From assembly GCA_963846925.1 (NCBI GenBank), contig CAWJXW010000014.1:186001-250000 (forward strand): a DNA stretch of 64,000 bases. The letters run 5' to 3'. Shown here piece after piece: positions 9,229 to 17,092 of this stretch. The position numbers and the translations under genes are program-made. The notes beneath the pieces were generated by a model, which had not been told where the DNA came from, did not search any database, and worked only from the letters and a program-made list of their open reading frames with translations. Numbering within the stretch: position 1 is the stretch's first letter; every line of letters starts with the position of its first letter. Source of the stretch: JAQBQB01 sp963846925. GTDB lineage: Bacteria > Gemmatimonadota > Gemmatimonadetes > Gemmatimonadales > Gemmatimonadaceae.

Positions 9229-9291
9229 GAGGCCATGGCGAACCGGACCTTCCAATACCGCTCCGGAGCCGCGGCCGTTGGGTCTGTGGTC

Positions 9292-10422
9292 CTAGACGCG
9301 CACGAACCGCCGCCGCTCGGCCAGTTCCACGATCGCGTCCTCGAATTCGCGCAGGCAGGCCTCGACGCCGCTGACCGAGTGGTCGCCCATATGTCCGATG
9401 CGGACCGTCGACTCGCGGAGCTGGCCGTATCCGCTGCCGATCGTGAATCCGCGCGCCTTGACGGCCTCGATCATCTCCGGGCCGTGCATGCCGGTCGGCA
9501 GTGAGATCACGGAGACCGTCGGCGATCGCGCTCCCTCCGGTGCGACGATCCCGAGATCGAACCCACGCCGTCGCGCTACGCCCTCGACCCAATCGATCGT
9601 CGCGTCGCGCATCGCCAGATGTCGCTCCCACCGTTGCTCGATTCCCTCGCGCCCGATGTCTCCCATCTGCGCCTCGAGGGCGTACAGCAGCGACGTCGCC
9701 GGAGTGCTCGGCGTCTCGTTCTTGTTCGCAAACTTCTCGTACTGCAGCACGTCGAAGTAGAAGCCTCGATCGCGCACCGATGCGGCCCGCTCGACGTAGT
9801 TGGTCGACGCGACCGCGAACGCGAGGCCGGCGGGGAGCGCCAGCGCCTTTTGCGATCCGGTCAGCACGAAATCCAGCTCCCACGCATCCACCATCAATTC
9901 GGCGCCGCCGGCACCCGAGACGCTGTCGACGAGCGCCATCACGCCATGCCGATGCGCGAGCTCCGTTACCGCGCGCACGTCGGTGAGGACGCCGGTCGAC
10001 GTCTCCGAGTGCGCGACGGTCAGCGCCGCGTAAACGCGGCGGCGCAGCGCGCTCTCGACGACGTTCAAGTCGAAGGTTTCGCCCCAAGGCACCGTCACGC
10101 GATCGACCTCGCGCTCGCACGACTTGGCGACCTCGGCGAAGCGCTCGGAGAAACCGCCGTTGACGAGAGAGAGGATCGCCCCCTCACGGACGTTGCGGAT
10201 TGCCATCTCCATGAAGCCGGTGGCGGAGCTGGCGCCGACGTACACCGGCCGCGCGGTGAGCAGCACGTCGCGCAACCCGGCTTCGATGCGGGCGAACATC
10301 GCCTCGAACTCGCGTCCGCGATGCACCATCATCGGGCGCGTGAGGTGCGCGAGAATGTCGGGGCGGATTTCCGTTGGGCCCGGAACGAAGAACGTCCCGA
10401 ATTCGGGCTCAGCCATGACCAA
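9292..10422 (-). CDS. Alanine-glyoxylate/serine-pyruvate type aminotransferase (class V)
   Basis: A 376-residue class V PLP aminotransferase, of the group that includes alanine-glyoxylate, serine-glyoxylate and (S)-ureidoglycine-glyoxylate transaminases. Features: FFVPGPTEIRPDILAHLTRP at the N-terminus, MVHRGREFEAMFARIEAGLR, VGASSATGFMEMAIRN, the PLP-Asp in VMALVDSVSGAGGAEL, and the Schiff-base lysine in FVLTGSQKALALPAGLAF. The C-terminal domain has GFTIGSGYGQLRESTVRIGH. Start is the ATG at 10422 or, equally plausible, the second ATG at 10416 (MAEPEFGTFF). Downstream of the D-aminoacylase start region on the same strand but separated by 32 bp from that gene's stop, so the two may be co-transcribed. 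The exact donor/acceptor pair cannot be fixed from sequence. Confidence 0.88.
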   Translation of the reverse strand: MVMAEPEFGTFFVPGPTEIRPDILAHLTRPMMVHRGREFEAMFARIEAGLRDVLLTARPVYVGASSATGFMEMAIRNVREGAILSLVNGGFSERFAEVAKSCEREVDRVTVPWGETFDLNVVESALRRRVYAALTVAHSETSTGVLTDVRAVTELAHRHGVMALVDSVSGAGGAELMVDAWELDFVLTGSQKALALPAGLAFAVASTNYVERAASVRDRGFYFDVLQYEKFANKNETPSTPATSLLYALEAQMGDIGREGIEQRWERHLAMRDATIDWVEGVARRRGFDLGIVAPEGARSPTVSVISLPTGMHGPEMIEAVKARGFTIGSGYGQLRESTVRIGHMGDHSVSGVEACLREFEDAIVELAERRRFVRV

Positions 10423-10454
10423 AGTTACACCGCCTCACGTACGAGCAACGAACG

Positions 10455-12017
10455 CTATCGGCGGGTGAGCACGCGTCCGGCGAACACGTTGGCGAAGCGC
10501 CCTTGGTCGACGGTCGGCGTTCCATTCACGAGCAGGTAGCGCACTCCGATCGCGAGCAGCGTCGGCTGCTCGTACGTGGAGCGATCGGCGAACGTGGACT
10601 CGTCGAACACGACGACGTCGGCGAATGCGCCCGGCGCGATTCGGCCGCGGTCCTTCAAGCCAAGGATGTCCGCGGTCTCCGCGCTGCTTCGCTGCACCGC
10701 GCGTTCGAGCGTGAGCACGTGCTTGGCCTCGACGTACTCGTGGAAGAGCTTCGGGAAAGTGCCGTACTTGCGCGGGTGGCCGTCGCTCCCGTCCGACCCG
10801 GTGACGACGAAGTCCTGCTTCATGAAATTCTCGATGTCGGTCTCGTTCATGTTGAACGACGCGACGCCGGGATCGGCTCCGGACGTGATGATCGAGAGCG
10901 CCGCCTCGACGGGCGTGGTCTTGCGGCGCTGGGCGATCTCGTCGAGACGTTTGCCGAGCAAACTGGTGTCGCGCGTCGAGGAGATGAGCAACGAATGCGC
11001 GCCGGTGCGCCGCTTGAGATTCGCCTCCATGTCGGCGACGAGCCGCGCGCGAGTCGCCGGATCCTTCGCGCGGGCGCGCAGCGAGTCGCGTCCTCCGGCT
11101 TCGGCCCATCGCGGGAGAAGCGACGCGCCGAGGCTCGTGCCGGAGGCCGTGTACGGATACTGGTCGGCCGTGACGTCGACTCCGGACGCGCGCGCCTTCT
11201 TGATGATGCCGATCACGCTGTCGCTCTGGCCCCAGACGTCTGTGCCGAGCGCCTTGATGTGCGAGATGTGGATCGGAAGGTGCGCCTCGCGGCCGATGCG
11301 AATCGCTTCATTCACCGCGCCGACGAGTCCGATGGTGTACGAGCTCTCGTCGCGCAGGTGCGAGTCGTACAGACCGCCCTTCGCCGCGGCGACCTTGGCG
11401 AGCTCGATGACCTCCTCGGTCGACGCGTAGCTTCCCGGCGCGTAGTAGAGTCCCGTCGACATGCCGATCGCGCCTTGATCCATTCCTCGCGCGACGATCG
11501 CGCGCATCGAATCGATCTGCGCGGGCGTCGGCGCCGACGCGGACATCCCGAGCACCGCCCCGCGTACCGAGCCTTGTCCGATGTACACGGCCGCGTTCGT
11601 GCCGATGCCGCCCTTTCGCCATCCGTCGAGCGTGCGTCCGATCTCGATCGATCCGCCGCCGTCGTTGTTCGTGATGACGGTCGTCACGCCCTGCATGAGA
11701 TACGCGAGGTTGGCGTGTCGCTCCGGCGACGACAGGTCCGCCTGCGTGTGCGTGTGCGGATCGATGAATCCCGGGGCGACGATGAGCCCCGCCGCGTCGA
11801 TCGTTCGCGCCGCCGTGACACGACTCGCCGCCGCGTCGCCGACGAACGCGATTCGATCGCCGGTGACGCCGACATCGACGCGCCGCCTCGGCGCCCCGCT
11901 CCCGTCGACTACAGTTCCGCCGCGAATCAAGATGTCGACGCGTTGCTGCGCGCCAAGCAGCGCCGGCAGGAGCACCCCGAGCGCCGCGATAGCCGAGTGT
12001 AAGCGAGTGATTTTCAC
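10455..12017 (-). CDS. Secreted D-aminoacylase / N-acyl-D-amino-acid deacylase (amidohydrolase family)
   Basis: A 520-residue metal-dependent amidohydrolase that removes acyl groups from N-acyl-D-amino acids. It starts with a signal peptide (MKITRLHSAIAALGVLLPAL, then LGAQQ), so it acts outside the cytoplasm. After a beta-strand composite domain (DILIRGGTVVDGSGAPRR) come the metal-binding HxH in APGFIDPHTHTQADLSS, GMSTGLYYAPGSYASTEEVI, HLRDESSYTIGLVGAVNEAI, LPIHISHIKALGTDVWG and VVTGSDGSDGHPRKYGTFPK, which carries the conserved Asp and the HPRxYGTFP signature. The C-terminus closes the composite domain (GRIAPGAFADVVVFD, LLVNGTPTVDQGRF). Full length, no frame break. With the D-amino-acid transaminase at 4955 and the L,D-transpeptidase at 45800 it suggests D-amino-acid or peptidoglycan-fragment turnover. 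Confidence 0.9.
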   Translation of the reverse strand: MKITRLHSAIAALGVLLPALLGAQQRVDILIRGGTVVDGSGAPRRRVDVGVTGDRIAFVGDAAASRVTAARTIDAAGLIVAPGFIDPHTHTQADLSSPERHANLAYLMQGVTTVITNNDGGGSIEIGRTLDGWRKGGIGTNAAVYIGQGSVRGAVLGMSASAPTPAQIDSMRAIVARGMDQGAIGMSTGLYYAPGSYASTEEVIELAKVAAAKGGLYDSHLRDESSYTIGLVGAVNEAIRIGREAHLPIHISHIKALGTDVWGQSDSVIGIIKKARASGVDVTADQYPYTASGTSLGASLLPRWAEAGGRDSLRARAKDPATRARLVADMEANLKRRTGAHSLLISSTRDTSLLGKRLDEIAQRRKTTPVEAALSIITSGADPGVASFNMNETDIENFMKQDFVVTGSDGSDGHPRKYGTFPKLFHEYVEAKHVLTLERAVQRSSAETADILGLKDRGRIAPGAFADVVVFDESTFADRSTYEQPTLLAIGVRYLLVNGTPTVDQGRFANVFAGRVLTRR

Positions 12018-12085
12018 GCGTAGACGATGCCGCGTTTCCCGTCGATGCGCGAGTGGCTGGACGCAGCCGTCGGCCGCGAGCCGAG

Positions 12086-12775
12086 TCAGTTTTGAATCCG
12101 GTATCCTGTCTTCCGAACGGTGAGGATGTGGCGCGGCTCCGCCGCGTTCTCCTCGAGCTTGCGCCGCAGCTCGGCGACGTGCGTGTCGACAGTGCGGCTA
12201 TAGACCTCGCCCGAGTAGCCCCACACTTCCTCGAGCAGTTCGGTCCGGGACGCTACCTGCCCGCGCCGCTGCAACAGCGCGATGAGGAGGTCGTACTCCT
12301 TGGGCCGCAGCGCGACGGCGCTGCCCGCGCGTTGCACCGTGTGCGTGCGCGGGTCGACGTACACGTCGCCGAACGTGACCGGCGAGGCGAGTTTTGCCCC
12401 CGATCCGGCCGCCGACGCCCGCCGCAGCAGCGCATCCACGCGCGCCAACAGCTCGAGAAGACCGAACGGTTTGGCGACGTAGTCGTCCGCGCCGAGACGG
12501 AAGCCGAGCACCTTGTCGGCCTCTTCGCCGCGCGCGCTGAGGATGAGGACCGGCGTATCGATGCCTTCCTCGCGCAGAGTCGCCAGCACCCGGTAGCCGT
12601 CGACTCCCGGCAGCATGAGATCGAGGATGATCAAGTCAGGGGGCGACGATCGCACCAGCGAGAGGCCCGTTTGTCCGTCCGCCGCGACCGAGACCTCGTA
12701 GCCCTCGATCTCGAGGTTGTTGCGCAATCCGGTCGCCAGGTTGCGATTGTCTTCGATGACGAGGACGCGCGTCAC
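12086..12775 (-). CDS. OmpR/PhoB-family response regulator
   Basis: A 229-residue two-component regulator. The receiver domain (residues ~1-115) has the acidic pair in RVLVIEDNRNLATGL, the phospho-acceptor Asp in LIILDLMLPGVDGY, Thr/Ser in PVLILSARGE and the Lys in DYVAKPFGLLEL. The C-terminal winged helix (~130-229) contains VALRPKEYDLLIALLQRRGQ and SRTVDTHVAELRRKLEENAA. I set the start at the GTG at 12773-12775: the upstream kinase stops at 12772-12774, giving a GTGA overlap. An upstream ATG at 12835 would add 20 residues that overlap the kinase. Cognate to the kinase at 12772. The direct repeat at 14581-14601 is a candidate binding site. Confidence 0.93.
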   Translation of the reverse strand: MTRVLVIEDNRNLATGLRNNLEIEGYEVSVAADGQTGLSLVRSSPPDLIILDLMLPGVDGYRVLATLREEGIDTPVLILSARGEEADKVLGFRLGADDYVAKPFGLLELLARVDALLRRASAAGSGAKLASPVTFGDVYVDPRTHTVQRAGSAVALRPKEYDLLIALLQRRGQVASRTELLEEVWGYSGEVYSRTVDTHVAELRRKLEENAAEPRHILTVRKTGYRIQN

Positions 12776-14520
12776 GAGTGGATCGGCGGCTGTGTGGATG
12801 GCTGTGCGGGTGGCGGCGCGGTCGCGCCGTTCCACCCGTCCACGCGGTGTTCATCCGTGAACCCGACCGCCCGCGGCGCCGCGTTCAACTCGATCACGAC
12901 ACGAGCACCCTTGCGGGGGGCATCCTCGATCCACGTATCGCCGCCGTGCAGCCGCGCGAGCTCGCGAACGACATACAGTCCTATCCCGCTTCCTGCGACG
13001 GCGGAATTCGCGTGGCGATCGAGCCGATAGAACGACCTCCACACGCGCTCTCGGTCGCGCTCGGGAACTCCCTCCCCTTCGTCGTCGATCCAGACTCGCA
13101 CCCGATCGCCGCGAGCCATCGTGCCGACGGTGACGGTCTGGGGACGCCCGCCGTATTTCACGGCGTTGTCCAACAGGTTGAGCACCATCTGCCTCAACGC
13201 GTCGCGGTCGGCCATCGCGAAAACATCGGGCGCGAAATCCGTCGCCAGACGAACGTCCGCCGACGCGGCGAGCGGCATCCAATCGTCGATGATCTCTTGC
13301 ACCGCCTGATTCAGGTCGATCGGCTCGGGACCCAGGCGCGTCATCTGCCGTTCGGCGCGGGAGAAGTGCAAGATGTTCTCGACGAGGTGCATCAACCGGC
13401 GGCCTTCCTGCACGATCACGCCGGTCGCGGCGTGACGCTCGTCGTCGGTGCGCACCCGGCCGAGGTTGAGCGTCTCGGCAAAGAGCATGATCTGGGAGAG
13501 CGGCGTGCGGAGCTCGTGCGAGACGCTGGAGATGAAATCCGAGCGTAGCCGCGACAGCTCGTGCTCGCGGCGAAGCTGGAGCACCGTCAACAGGACCATC
13601 GCCGCCGTCAGCGTGAGGAGTCCGACGAGGATCGGAACTCGCGACTCGGGAAGCGCGCCGAGGGCGAGTAGCTCGACGGCGCGCGGGCGAATCGCCGCGT
13701 GCACCGTGAGGCCGCCGACCTGCTCGAACGCGACGTCAGCCGAATACGGAGACTCCGCGGCGCCGCCGCGCGTCTGGTACACGGGGTGGCCGCTCGGATC
13801 GCGGACGCTGATCGAAAGAATCGAATCGTTCGGCGCACCACCTGTCGCCGAAACGGGGAGCAGCGTCCGCCGGGCGACGACGTCGCCGATCATCGACGCG
13901 CCGATGGCACCAGCGCACGTGCGAATGCCGTAGGCGGCGATCGGTGCGCGGTGTTCCGCGTATTTCACCGAATACGCGATCGCAATGGGCGTTTCATTGG
14001 GGAGGCTGGCGAGTATGACCGCGTAATTCCAGTCGGGTCGGTAGACGGTGCCCGCATGGATGGCGATCGTGTCGGCGAGCCATTGCCGCATCGCGTTCGA
14101 GACGTTCGCTCCCGCCGTCGCCAGCGATCCGTAACGCAAATCGATTAGGAAGTAGAATCGCGACGAGTCCGTGCCCGCCGGACACCGCAGGACGCCGTCC
14201 GCGCTCGAGGTCAGGACGCTGGGCCCGGGAAGCAATTCGTACGGCGTCGTCGCGCGGGAGCGCGTGATCGGCGCCAGCGCGGTGCCGAGCGTCGTTTGCA
14301 GTTCGTCGTTGACGCCGGCGACCAGCTCCCATGCCGCGACGGCGGCGTAGTCGTGGAGTGCCCGCTCGGCCGTGGCACGGTGCGATACTGCCGCCTCGTG
14401 TGCCTCGTAGGCGAGCATCGTGGCGAGCACGAGTGTGCACGCCAGTAACGACGCGAGAAGAAGCGTTCGCGACCGCTGCCCGCGCGGTCGATGAGGGGCG
14501 ACATCCGGCGAGACCATCAC
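12772..14520 (-). CDS. Sensor histidine kinase
   Basis: A 582-residue membrane kinase, first gene of a two-gene operon with the response regulator. One helix near the N-terminus (TLLLASLLACTLVLATMLAY) and a second near residue 300 (VPILVGLLTLTAAMVLLTVL) enclose a ~250-residue extracytoplasmic sensor domain that I do not recognise. Then come HisKA with the phosphorylated His in FISSVSHELRTPLSQIMLFA, the N-box MVLNLLDNAVKYGG, the G1 box DDEGEGVPERDRERVW, an F-box-like FYRLDRHA and the G2 box SGIGLYVVRELARLHGG. The C-terminus is a Pro/Gln-rich tail (ATAPPPAQPSTQPPIHS), unusual for the family. The next gene's GTG start overlaps its stop. The signal sensed is unknown. Confidence 0.93.
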   Translation of the reverse strand: MMVSPDVAPHRPRGQRSRTLLLASLLACTLVLATMLAYEAHEAAVSHRATAERALHDYAAVAAWELVAGVNDELQTTLGTALAPITRSRATTPYELLPGPSVLTSSADGVLRCPAGTDSSRFYFLIDLRYGSLATAGANVSNAMRQWLADTIAIHAGTVYRPDWNYAVILASLPNETPIAIAYSVKYAEHRAPIAAYGIRTCAGAIGASMIGDVVARRTLLPVSATGGAPNDSILSISVRDPSGHPVYQTRGGAAESPYSADVAFEQVGGLTVHAAIRPRAVELLALGALPESRVPILVGLLTLTAAMVLLTVLQLRREHELSRLRSDFISSVSHELRTPLSQIMLFAETLNLGRVRTDDERHAATGVIVQEGRRLMHLVENILHFSRAERQMTRLGPEPIDLNQAVQEIIDDWMPLAASADVRLATDFAPDVFAMADRDALRQMVLNLLDNAVKYGGRPQTVTVGTMARGDRVRVWIDDEGEGVPERDRERVWRSFYRLDRHANSAVAGSGIGLYVVRELARLHGGDTWIEDAPRKGARVVIELNAAPRAVGFTDEHRVDGWNGATAPPPAQPSTQPPIHS

Positions 14521-14580
14521 TCACAATCTGCCGGTCCGCGCGCAAGCGCGGCAACGGGATGTCTCCATTCGCCGTGCCAG

Positions 14581-14601
14581 TTCTGACACGCTTCTGACAC
14601 G
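14581..14601 (-). promoter_or_regulatory. Tandem direct repeat, candidate response-regulator box
   Basis: TTCTGACACG occurs at 14581-14590 and again at 14592-14601, so the repeats start 11 bp apart. This is the spacing used by PhoB/OmpR-family regulators, which bind two head-to-tail half-sites one helical turn apart; on the coding strand the half-site is CGTGTCAGAA. It lies 61-81 bp upstream of the kinase start, in the 130-bp gap before the operon, which fits autoregulation by the coupled regulator. Binding is inferred, not shown. Confidence 0.5.
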
Positions 14602-14649
14602 AGGCGTCCGAATCGGACCGGGGCTGCGTGGAGGAGCCGCGTTCAACCC

Positions 14650-15093
14650 CTAGTGTTCGTAGGTGCCCACCAGTTCCGTCTGCTCGAGCACGTGTCCCTT
14701 CATTGCGCGTTCGAGATCCGGCTTCGTGGGCCGACCGAGGTCGCCGAGCGTCGTGTCTAGCGCGTAGAGCTTGAAGAAATACCGGTGACGGCCGATCGGC
14801 GGACACGGGCCCGTGTAGCCGCGTTGCTTGCGATCGTTGAGGCCATCCCGAAGCCCACCGCCGACACTGGTCGCCGAGGCCGGGATGTCGTAGGCCACCC
14901 AATGGACGAAGGTCTGCGTGGGAGCCTTCGGGTCGGGCGCATCCGGATCGTCCACGATCAACACGAAACTCTGCGTGCCCTTCGGCGCGCCGCTCCATTC
15001 AAGCGGCGGCGGCGTCCCCGCGCCATCGCACGTATGATCTGGTGGGATCGGGCCGTTGCTGTTGAACGCCGCTGAGCTAAGACTGAGTGCCAT
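14650..15093 (-). CDS. YbhB/YbcL-type PEBP (Raf kinase inhibitor-like) protein
   Basis: A 147-residue phosphatidylethanolamine-binding-protein homologue, close to E. coli YbhB/YbcL in length. Diagnostic parts are FNSNGPIPPDHTCDGAGTPP near the N-terminus, the ligand-pocket segment SFVLIVDDPDAPDPKAPTQT, FVHWVAYDIPASA, and YTGPCPPIGRHRYFFKLYAL (the GPxPP...HRY signature). The biochemical role of bacterial members is not established. Full length and in frame. It precedes the kinase gene on the same strand with a 129-bp gap that holds the direct repeat, so it is probably a separate transcript. Confidence 0.92.
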   Translation of the reverse strand: MALSLSSAAFNSNGPIPPDHTCDGAGTPPPLEWSGAPKGTQSFVLIVDDPDAPDPKAPTQTFVHWVAYDIPASATSVGGGLRDGLNDRKQRGYTGPCPPIGRHRYFFKLYALDTTLGDLGRPTKPDLERAMKGHVLEQTELVGTYEH

Positions 15094-15150
15094 GGTGTGT
15101 TTTCTCCGTCATGCCGCATGCCACCACGCGGCATCATCGGTGTCCTACGC

Positions 15151-15534
15151 ATGCTCTACCAAACTCTCGCCGACATCGTCGCGTGCGTCCATGCCGCGTT
15201 CGTGGCATTCGTCGTGTTCGGTGGAATCCTGGCGATCCGCTGGCGGCGGCTCGTATGGTTCCATGTGCCGGCGGCGATTTGGGGGGCGTTGATCGAGTTC
15301 GCCGACTGGGTTTGCCCCCTTACGCCGCTCGAGAACGCGCTGCGCGGGCGAGCGGGCGAAGCGGGGTACGGCGACGGGTTCATCCAGCACTATCTGTTGC
15401 GCGCGTTATACCCGGCCGGCCTCACGCGCGGCGTACAGGTCGCTCTCGGGACGCTGGTGATCGTTGTGAACATCCTGGCCTACGTAGCCCTACTTCGTCG
15501 GGGGCGGCTCTCCGTCGAACGACGAAGCAAATGA
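15151..15534 (+). CDS. DUF2784 membrane protein
   Basis: A 127-residue membrane protein with about four helices: IVACVHAAFVAFVVFGGILA, a second in FHVPAAIWGALIEFADWVCP, a third around IQHYLLRALYPAG and a fourth in ALGTLVIVVNILAYVALLRR. The segment FADWVCPLTPLENALR and GFIQHYLLRALYP are typical of DUF2784. I took the ATG at 15151 (MLYQTLADIVACVHAAFV); an upstream ATG at 15097 would add a hydrophilic 18-residue leader. Its function is unknown. It converges with gspE, leaving 28 bp between the two stops. Confidence 0.85.
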   Translation: MLYQTLADIVACVHAAFVAFVVFGGILAIRWRRLVWFHVPAAIWGALIEFADWVCPLTPLENALRGRAGEAGYGDGFIQHYLLRALYPAGLTRGVQVALGTLVIVVNILAYVALLRRGRLSVERRSK

Positions 15535-15562
15535 CCAGGCGAGCGCGGTCGGGTACGGCGGA

Positions 15563-17092
15563 CTAGGCGCGGGCGACCCGCAGCACTTCGTCTAGCGTCG
15601 TCACGCCTTCGCGCGCAGCGCGGACGCCGTCGTCGAGCAGCGTGCGCATCCCCTTGGCGACGGCCATCGCGCGCAACTCCTCCGATCCGCGGCGCCGCTG
15701 CACCTCGAGCCGCAGCTCGTTGTCCATGACCAGTAGCTCGTACACGCCGGTGCGGCCGCGGTAGCCCGTGCCGCGGCATTCCGGGCATCCGGCTCCCTTC
15801 CAAACGCGCGTGAGCCCGAGCGCCTCGACGTCGAGCCGTCGCGTGGCGGCCTTGTCGGGGCGCGTCTCGGTCTTGCAGTTCGCGCAGATCACGCGCACGA
15901 GACGTTGCGCGAGCACCGCGTCGACCGTGCTGGCGACGAGGTATGCGGCAATGTCGAGGTCGAGCAGACGCGTGAGCGCCGTCGGCGCGTCGTTCGTGTG
16001 CAGCGTCGACAGCACGAGGTGTCCCGTGAGCGCCGCCTGCGTGGCGATCTGCGCGGTCTCGGCGTCGCGAATCTCGCCGACGAGGATGATGTCCGGGTCC
16101 TGGCGGAGCAGCGAGCGGAGCGCAGCGGCGAACGTGACGCCGACCTTCTCGTTCACCGGCACCTGCGGAACACCCGACAGCTCGTACTCGACCGGATCCT
16201 CGACCGTGAGAATCTTCTCACGCCCGGTGCGGATCATCTCGATCGCGCCGTACAGCGTCGTCGTCTTGCCGGAACCCGTCGGTCCCGTGACGAGCACGAT
16301 GCCGTGCGGGCGCGACACGACTTCCGTGAACAGCTCGAGAGTGTCGGGCGCCATCCCAAGCTCGGCGAGCGAGATGCGTCCGCGCTCCTTGTCGAGCAGT
16401 CGCAGCACGACGCTCTCGCCGCGCAGCGTCGGAACCGTCGAGACGCGTACGTCCACCTGGCGGTTCTGCAACCGCAGGCGGATGCGTCCATCCTGCGGCA
16501 ATCGTCGCTCGGCGATGTCCAGCTCGGCCATGATCTTCAGCCGGCTGATGATCGCCGCGGTGAGGTGCACCGGCGGCGACGGCGCGTTCTGCAAGACGCC
16601 GTCGACGCGATAGCGCACACGCAATCCGTCCTGGTACGCCTCGAGATGGACGTCCGACGCGCGCGCGTCGAGCGCTTCGATGAGCAGCAGGTTCACGAGG
16701 CGGACGACGGGCGCCTCGTTCGCCAGGTGCAGCAGGTCGTCGAGCGGGATGTCGTCGACGTCGACGACCTGGGCCTCGCCCGACATGCCGGCGATGACGC
16801 CCTCGGCAGTGGCCGCCTCCGGCGCGTAGACGCGTCTGATCGCGGTTCGGAGATCGTGTTCGCCGAAGCGTGCCAGCGAGACATGCGCGCCAAAGATCAA
16901 TCGCAAATCGTCGAGCGCCAGCGGCTCGACGCGGTCGAGCCACGTCCCGACCGTCAACTCGTCATCGCCGAGGCGAACGGGCAGCACGCCGTACTGCTCC
17001 AGCCAATCGGCGGACAGCACGGTGGTGAGCCGCTCGACCTCGAGCAGCTCCGTCGCCGAATGTTCGGTCTCGGGACGATCGGCTATCGCCAT
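15563..17092 (-). CDS. gspE: Type II secretion system ATPase GspE
   Basis: A 509-residue cytoplasmic secretion ATPase that powers pseudopilus assembly. The N-terminal N1E-like domain (ATELLEVERLTTVLSADWLE onwards) is followed by the N2 domain (NEAPVVRLVNLLLIEALDAR, ASDVHLEAYQDGLRVRYRVD). The catalytic domain has Walker A GPTGSGKTTTLYGAI, the Asp box region ILTVEDPVEYELSG, Walker B DPDIILVGEIRDAETAQIAT and the His box TGHLVLSTLHTNDAPTALTR. The zinc-binding tetracysteine is present as CANC and CPEC. Last gene of the minus-strand operon; its ATG at 17092 overlaps the gspD stop at 17083 by 10 bp. The pilus ATPase PilB is the alternative, but the operon makes GspE clear. Confidence 0.95.
   Translation of the reverse strand: MAIADRPETEHSATELLEVERLTTVLSADWLEQYGVLPVRLGDDELTVGTWLDRVEPLALDDLRLIFGAHVSLARFGEHDLRTAIRRVYAPEAATAEGVIAGMSGEAQVVDVDDIPLDDLLHLANEAPVVRLVNLLLIEALDARASDVHLEAYQDGLRVRYRVDGVLQNAPSPPVHLTAAIISRLKIMAELDIAERRLPQDGRIRLRLQNRQVDVRVSTVPTLRGESVVLRLLDKERGRISLAELGMAPDTLELFTEVVSRPHGIVLVTGPTGSGKTTTLYGAIEMIRTGREKILTVEDPVEYELSGVPQVPVNEKVGVTFAAALRSLLRQDPDIILVGEIRDAETAQIATQAALTGHLVLSTLHTNDAPTALTRLLDLDIAAYLVASTVDAVLAQRLVRVICANCKTETRPDKAATRRLDVEALGLTRVWKGAGCPECRGTGYRGRTGVYELLVMDNELRLEVQRRRGSEELRAMAVAKGMRTLLDDGVRAAREGVTTLDEVLRVARA

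Noticed and set aside
10503..12002. A 499-residue ORF on the plus strand
   Set aside because: It is antisense to the D-aminoacylase gene, arginine-rich, and shows no family features. High-GC codon bias keeps this frame open.
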